Positions 23,045 through 25,861 of a stretch of 25,861 nucleotides of DNA are shown here, in pieces (position 1 is the first letter of the stretch; each line of letters begins with the position of its first letter). The notes below the pieces were generated by a model. That model did no database searches, was not told the origin of the DNA, and saw nothing but the letters and a program-made list of their open reading frames with translations. Both the position numbers and the translations under genes were made by a program. Source of the DNA: an uncultured Oscillospiraceae bacterium (GTDB taxonomy: Bacteria; Bacillota; Clostridia; Oscillospirales; Oscillospiraceae); the NCBI GenBank assembly GCA_934661135.1, contig CAKUJA010000021.1:1-25861 (forward strand), in the 5' to 3' direction.

Positions 23045-23332
23045 GTGCATAAAAACAGGGGTGTGTCGCCAGTGGCGCGCACCCCTTCATTCCTTGTAGA
23101 CAAGCCGCAGCCGCCGGCTGATCCGCTGATTGTGGCTTGTTCAAAAAAATGCTTGATCCGCTATGGCTTCAGCCACCTCACCTATGCAGCGGGCGAAACC
23201 TCTGACTTGAAAACCCTGCAAGCGTTGGTCGGACATTCCACCATCCAGATGACCATGGATCACTACGTCCATGTACAGCCGGAAAAGCTGAAAGAACTAG
23301 GAAACAAGATGCACAATCTGTTCGTCCAGTAA
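23045..23332 (+). pseudogene. 3' remnant of a tyrosine recombinase (phage/ICE integrase)
   Basis: Only the last part of the catalytic domain can be read (from about 23155). DLKTLQALVGHSTIQMTMDHYVHV carries, in pieces, the GHS histidine motif and the nucleophile-type tyrosine in MDHYVHV. The conserved HxLRHTFAT block appears as RYGFSHLTYA, so the second catalytic arginine is lost. The N-terminal DNA-binding and first catalytic segments are absent, and the first 35 or so codons do not look like integrase. It is a dead end-piece of an integrated element. Structured DNA typical of element ends follows directly. Confidence 0.75.
23058..23085 (+). terminator. Strong GC-rich hairpin, possible weak terminator
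   Basis: GGGGTGTG...CGCACCCC encloses CGCC-AGT-GGCG with one bulged T. It is followed by TTCATTCCTTG, not a true T-run. It is the first strong structure after the enolase paralogue and could end that operon inefficiently, or belong to the recombinase remnant. Confidence 0.35.
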
Positions 23333-23348
23333 CCTTTGTGGAACTTTC

Positions 23349-23405
23349 GTGGCGGAGGAGGCCGCAAACCCACATACCACGCGGCTTTGCGGCCTCCTCC
23401 GCCAC
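23349..23405. repeat. Perfect 20-bp inverted repeat
   Basis: GTGGCGGAGGAGGCCGCAAA (23349-23368) is exactly complementary to 23386-23405, with a 17-base loop. It begins 16 bases after the integrase remnant stop. No T-run follows. It could be an element-end structure or a very stable RNA hairpin. Confidence 0.85.
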
Positions 23406-23452
23406 GGCGCTTGTGGCAAATTTGTGGCACTTTGGTCAAAAACACAAAAAGA

Positions 23453-23485
23453 AAAACGCTCAAGTCGTTGTGACTTAAGCGTTTT
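23453..23485. terminator. Bidirectional terminator-like hairpin behind the integrase remnant
   Basis: AAAACGCT-C-AAGTC pairs with GACTT-A-AGCGTTTT around GTTGT, with a single C/A mismatch. A-run on one side and T-run on the other would allow it to act on both strands. Confidence 0.65.
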
Positions 23486-23558
23486 CTACTATGAAATGAC
23501 TCAAAAACTAATACAATGCCCGGCTATCGTTTTTGCAATAACCCTTTCGTTTTGCATT

Positions 23559-23617
23559 GGGTGCATTTGGGTGCAAAACGGGTGCAGCCGGGTGCAAACT
23601 GAGGCTCGGTGGGTGCA
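23559..23617 (+). repeat. Five GGGTGCA direct repeats in helical phase
   Basis: GGGTGCA starts at 23559, 23569, 23580, 23590 and 23611, so the intervals are 10, 11, 10 and 21 bases. All copies would lie on one face of the DNA. The pattern resembles arm-type protein-binding sites near integrase genes. The same TGGGTGCA word ends the tRNA-Arg-like sequence at 25810-25817 (minus strand). Confidence 0.7.
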
Positions 23618-23636
23618 ACACCGAGCTTTTGTTTTG
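23604..23636 (+). terminator. Rho-independent terminator overlapping the last GGGTGCA copy
   Basis: GCTCGGT (23604-23610) pairs with ACCGAGC (23620-23626) around GGGTGCAAC, then TTTTGTTTT. No complete gene precedes it, so the transcript it ends is unclear. Confidence 0.75.
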
Positions 23637-23853
23637 CGATAGTTAATTGCTGGAAACCGTTAGAAAGCCCCCGATATTTCCTCTGATCTTTTTCCAAGCT
23701 GTTTTTGCAATCCAACTCAAGACAGCTAGTGGTACGGCAGAAACCACACCACTAGCATAGCCTGCGAACGATATAACAGATTCATTCTGCATACCACATA
23801 GTTTCGCAAGCCATGATAATGCATTCATGGCAAAGTGTGCCGAACATGGTATT
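23637..23853. other. Stretch without a supported gene
   Basis: The only sizeable frame is a 61-codon one on the minus strand (23643-23828) with a hydrophobic then cationic, Trp-containing segment (LSWIAKTAWKKIRG). It has no visible ribosome site, so it is not called. Nothing else is recognised. Confidence 0.4.
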
Positions 23854-23855
23854 AA

Positions 23856-24278
23856 TACAAGGACGGAAATGTCACATTTTTCGATGATTCAATCAAATTT
23901 GGCATCGAATGCATTAGGCGCATGAAGTCTGACTTCCACGTAGAACTGCTGGTACACCCAACAAAGCGCAAATTCGCCGTTAGGTCCGCAAGCAAGCAGA
24001 ACAGAAATGCTGTCATCTGGGCAAAAATGAAAAACGGCCGCAAAGAAAGCCGCCCCATTGCATGTGCAGCTTATTGCGATACCATTTATTCACTATTTGG
24101 ATGGAACCGGGAAAACAAATACAAGATGTACAGCACTCTGATTTCCAATGGTGATGAAGAAGTTTTCATATTCAGCGCAGATGAAGCAACCGCCTATATA
24201 CACTCCGAGAAATTTCCGAATCAGGATGAATCAGAAGCAGTTGTTGAGCCTGTCACCAGAACTCCTGGTCAGCTTTGA
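23856..24278 (+). pseudogene. N-truncated conserved hypothetical gene of clostridial integrative elements
   Basis: An open frame runs from just after a TAA (23853-23855) to 24278. The first ATG is at 23922 (118 aa), but similarity-like sequence begins upstream of it (KDGNVTFFDDSIKFGIECIRRM) without a start codon or ribosome site, so the 5' end is missing. The protein (VELLVHPTKRKFAVR, NRNAVIWAK, YSLFGWNRENKYKM, FIFSADEATAYI) resembles a hypothetical family I associate with clostridial integrative elements, of unknown function. The recall is by pattern, not a search. Its 3' end overlaps the opposite phage tail gene by 26 bases, a likely recombination junction. Confidence 0.5.
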
Positions 24279-25374
24279 GCGCAATGACTGCATTGGTTTG
24301 CTCGATGGCAGTCCGCATTTCGGTGCGCACCTCGCCGACCTCTGTGTAGGCTTCATATGCCACCTGCGACAGCGGCTGGAAAGCTCCGTTCACAAAGCGG
24401 TACAGCGGATGCTCCGGGAAGAAGTTCATGGCATACGCAGAGGTCATGATGCCCAGCAGCATGTATGTGAGGCCATCTTCTTCTGTCGGCGGCGTGCAGG
24501 TCAGGTAGGTTTCTGCAGGAAGGAAGGTCGAACCGACAAGCGTTCCGACCAGATATAGAGAAGCACCCGTCGTACCCGTGAAATCCGACACATGATTTCT
24601 GACAGAAATACTGGAATAGGCCAGATATGCATTGGAGGTGGAATAACCGGCAGGGAGCGTACTCGTCAGCCACAGAATAGGCTTGGAAATGTCGAACGCT
24701 TTACCGGCAGCAAGCTGATAGTAACCCTCGCTGTCGCTGACGATGAGCCTGAAGTACGCACAGGTTTCCTTAGCTTTGACTGTCCCGTGCCGGATACGGT
24801 CATAGGTGTCCGTGTTGTAATTCGCGTCAGCCCACCAGCCCTTGGCGATTGTGCTGGAGTAGTATTTCGCATTCTCGCGATAAGTAAGACGAATGACGTT
24901 GCCCGCACTGTACTGAGTCCCCAGCCGTGTGCCTGCGGAAAAGTAACACGGGATAGCACCGGTTGTCGATCCATCAGCAAGCGTCAGATTCAGAGTAACA
25001 TTCGCACCGCTGCTCTGCGGCAGCCAGAAAGCAATCTGCACACCATCCTTCAGTTCAGACATCGCAGATACGCCCGTCCATGAAGCAGTGCTTGCAGTCT
25101 GAGTGCCCACGATCATCTCGATGCCGCTTCCTGACACAGATACGGAAGCCAGGTCATCCTGATACTGCTGGGAGCCGGTGACCGTAGAAACAATGGCATC
25201 CGGCGTGATCTTCAGTTCTGCTGCGTCCATGCGCTCACCGAGGGCATCTACCTCCGACTGGTCAGCCTTTTCGGCAACCATCAGCTTGAGGTAGGTATTG
25301 CTGGTAATGTCCATCGCATCACGAAGTCGGATTTCGGAAATGCCGATCTCCTCAAGGGTTGCAATAGCGCTCAT
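24253..25374 (-). pseudogene. Phage tail/baseplate structural protein, C-terminally truncated
   Basis: 373 aa from ATG 25374. It begins with a heptad-like coiled segment (residues 10-60, KADQSEVDALGERMDAAELK) and LKITPDAIVSTVTGSQQYQDDL, which is common in Siphoviridae-type minor tail or tail-tip proteins. A beta-rich body follows (IAFWLPQSSGANVTLNLTLADGS, SAGNVIRLTYREN, KGWWADANYNTDTYDRIR, NFFPEHPLYRFVNGAFQPL), which is typical of receptor-binding regions. It stops abruptly after a second coiled segment (IALKADQEFW), where the frame runs into unrelated DNA, so the C-terminus is probably lost. Its start overlaps the TGA of a 14-codon scrap of a preceding gene (...EKYEKQQR), as in packed phage operons. 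No head, portal or lysis genes are near: it is a prophage scrap. Confidence 0.7.
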
Positions 25375-25434
25375 CTCTGCTGTTTTTCATACTTCTCAGA
25401 TGCCTGAATCCGCTGTATTCAGATTCTTCCCGAG

Positions 25435-25467
25435 AATAGACTATTTAATTAACTTGAGTAGTCTATT
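25435..25467. repeat. 9-bp inverted repeat AATAGACTA / TAGTCTATT
   Basis: AATAGACTA (25435-25443) and TAGTCTATT (25459-25467) are exact complements separated by 15 AT-rich bases. This is the geometry of a recombinase or dimeric repressor site. Confidence 0.6.
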
Positions 25468-25515
25468 TCCGCATCCGCCTATCAAAGATTATTGCTGCAC
25501 CAAATCTCCAGAGCA

Positions 25516-25562
25516 AAAGCGTACACCGTGTACGGATTATATCGTAACACTGTGTACGCTTT
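25516..25562. promoter_or_regulatory. Two nested operator-like palindromes
   Basis: CGTACAC-C-GTGTACG (25520-25534) is a perfect 7-1-7 palindrome. CGTAACACTGTGTACG (25544-25559) is a close variant about two helical turns away. The pair also forms a larger inverted repeat, AAAGCGTACAC (25516-25526) with GTGTACGCTTT (25552-25562), followed by a T/C-rich run, so the same DNA could be an RNA hairpin. Confidence 0.55.
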
Positions 25563-25761
25563 CCTCTTTTTCTGCCCAGGGGGGGCAAATTTGGTTAGGA
25601 CCCGCCGCCTTGAGTAGACTAACGACCTATTTTGCCTGCTATCCGTTTGGAAGCAAATTGAGCATTTGATTCAGAGAAACGAAATCCTGCAATTATTCCC
25701 CGTCAAACACGAATTATAGCTGATAATACCTTGAACTTTGCATCGCAACTTCAAAAAAATG

Positions 25762-25800
25762 CAAAAGAAAAGACCCAGATATTGTATCAATATCTGAATC
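25762..25800 (-). terminator. Terminator behind the tRNA-Arg-like sequence
   Basis: On the minus strand GATTCAGATATTG pairs with CAATATCTGGGTC (two wobbles) around a 3-base loop, then TTTTCTTTT. It starts a few bases after the CCA of the tRNA-like sequence. Its 3' 18 bases are identical to the terminator of tRNA-Cys (131-148). Confidence 0.85.
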
Positions 25801-25806
25801 CCTTGG

Positions 25807-25851
25807 TGGTGCACCCAACAGGATTCGAACCTGTGGCCTTTTGATTCGTAG
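25807..25851 (-). tRNA. tRNA-Arg (ACG) 3' half, probably an attachment-site fragment
   Basis: On the minus strand the sequence from the anticodon loop CTACGAA (anticodon ACG) through the T-arm ACAGG-TTCGAAT-CCTGT, the acceptor strand TGGGTGC, discriminator A and CCA is convincing. The 3' anticodon stem TCAAA should be preceded by a complementary TTTGA before the loop; instead the window shows AAAGT, which does not pair. The 5' half would lie beyond the window end, so a full but unusual tRNA cannot be excluded. A 3'-half copy is what integration of an element into a tRNA gene leaves behind. Confidence 0.6.
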
Positions 25852-25861
25852 ACTTTCTTTG

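Larger units (their letters stand above)
25375..25773. other. Gene-free stretch with several palindromes
   Basis: No supported gene in about 400 bases. It holds a 9-bp inverted repeat (25435-25467), two operator-like palindromes (25516-25562), a run of seven G (about 25579-25585) and a second TTGAGTAGACTA word near 25611. It looks like a regulatory or end region of a lost element. Confidence 0.5.

Noticed and set aside
22495..23103. Minus-strand frame of 202 codons across the enolase end and the spacer
   Set aside because: Mostly antisense to the enolase paralogue, with no recognised motif or ribosome site.
23559..23617. GGGTGCA repeats considered as a CRISPR array
   Set aside because: Repeats are 7 bases with 3-4 base spacers; no cas genes.
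23643..23828. 61-codon minus-strand frame with a hydrophobic, Trp- and Lys-rich segment, somewhat like a leaderless bacteriocin or small membrane peptide
   Set aside because: No ribosome site before the ATG, no immunity or export gene beside it, and it lies in decayed element DNA.

Overview
The window looks like chromosome of an anaerobic, probably gut-associated Bacillota of class Clostridia. The signs are strong AGGAGG-type ribosome sites, clostridial-style tRNA-Gly and tRNA-Cys genes, secreted proteins with Lys-rich signal peptides, liv- and tct-type importers, and moderately GC-rich coding DNA. The mobile DNA is visibly more AT-rich. No species can be named from this sequence.

Layout. 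Bases 1-150: the end of a tRNA operon (Gly 3' end, Cys, terminator). 179-1192: a secreted protein with Cys-rich repeats and a peptidoglycan-binding domain. 1206-1685 (-): a YbaK-type deacylase. 1871-10058 (+): a long operon from a near-consensus promoter, coding for a branched-chain-amino-acid-type binding protein, a metal amidohydrolase, LivHMGF, a uroporphyrinogen-decarboxylase-family protein and a CyuA/UPF0597 cysteine desulfidase-like enzyme. 10114-10943: a GntR/FCD regulator with its own promoter and terminator. 10952-12251: a complete 1300-bp IS4-superfamily insertion sequence, abutting a truncated IS91-type transposase gene (to 13089).

13217-22839 is the most interesting part. A tripartite tricarboxylate-type importer (tctC-tctB-tctA, - strand) diverges from a + strand operon coding for a PrpR-like regulator with a destroyed sigma-54 ATPase, a DUF4147/MOFRL glycerate 2-kinase-like protein, a LarA-like nickel-pincer racemase/epimerase homologue, and an enolase paralogue with altered active-site residues. 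Together they suggest a pathway that imports a 2-hydroxy acid, inverts its C2, phosphorylates the 2-hydroxyl and dehydrates the 2-phospho acid to an enol phosphate. If the acid is glycerate, the product is PEP. The altered enolase suggests the substrate may be a different aldonate. Two matching palindromes, each centred about 63 bp upstream of the predicted start of one of the divergent promoters, are candidate operators.

22840-25861 is a graveyard of mobile elements: a broken tyrosine recombinase 3' end, strong hairpins, helically phased GGGTGCA repeats, an N-truncated element-type gene, a C-truncated phage tail gene, palindromic operator-like sites, and at the right edge what looks like only the 3' half of a tRNA-Arg, a likely attachment-site copy.
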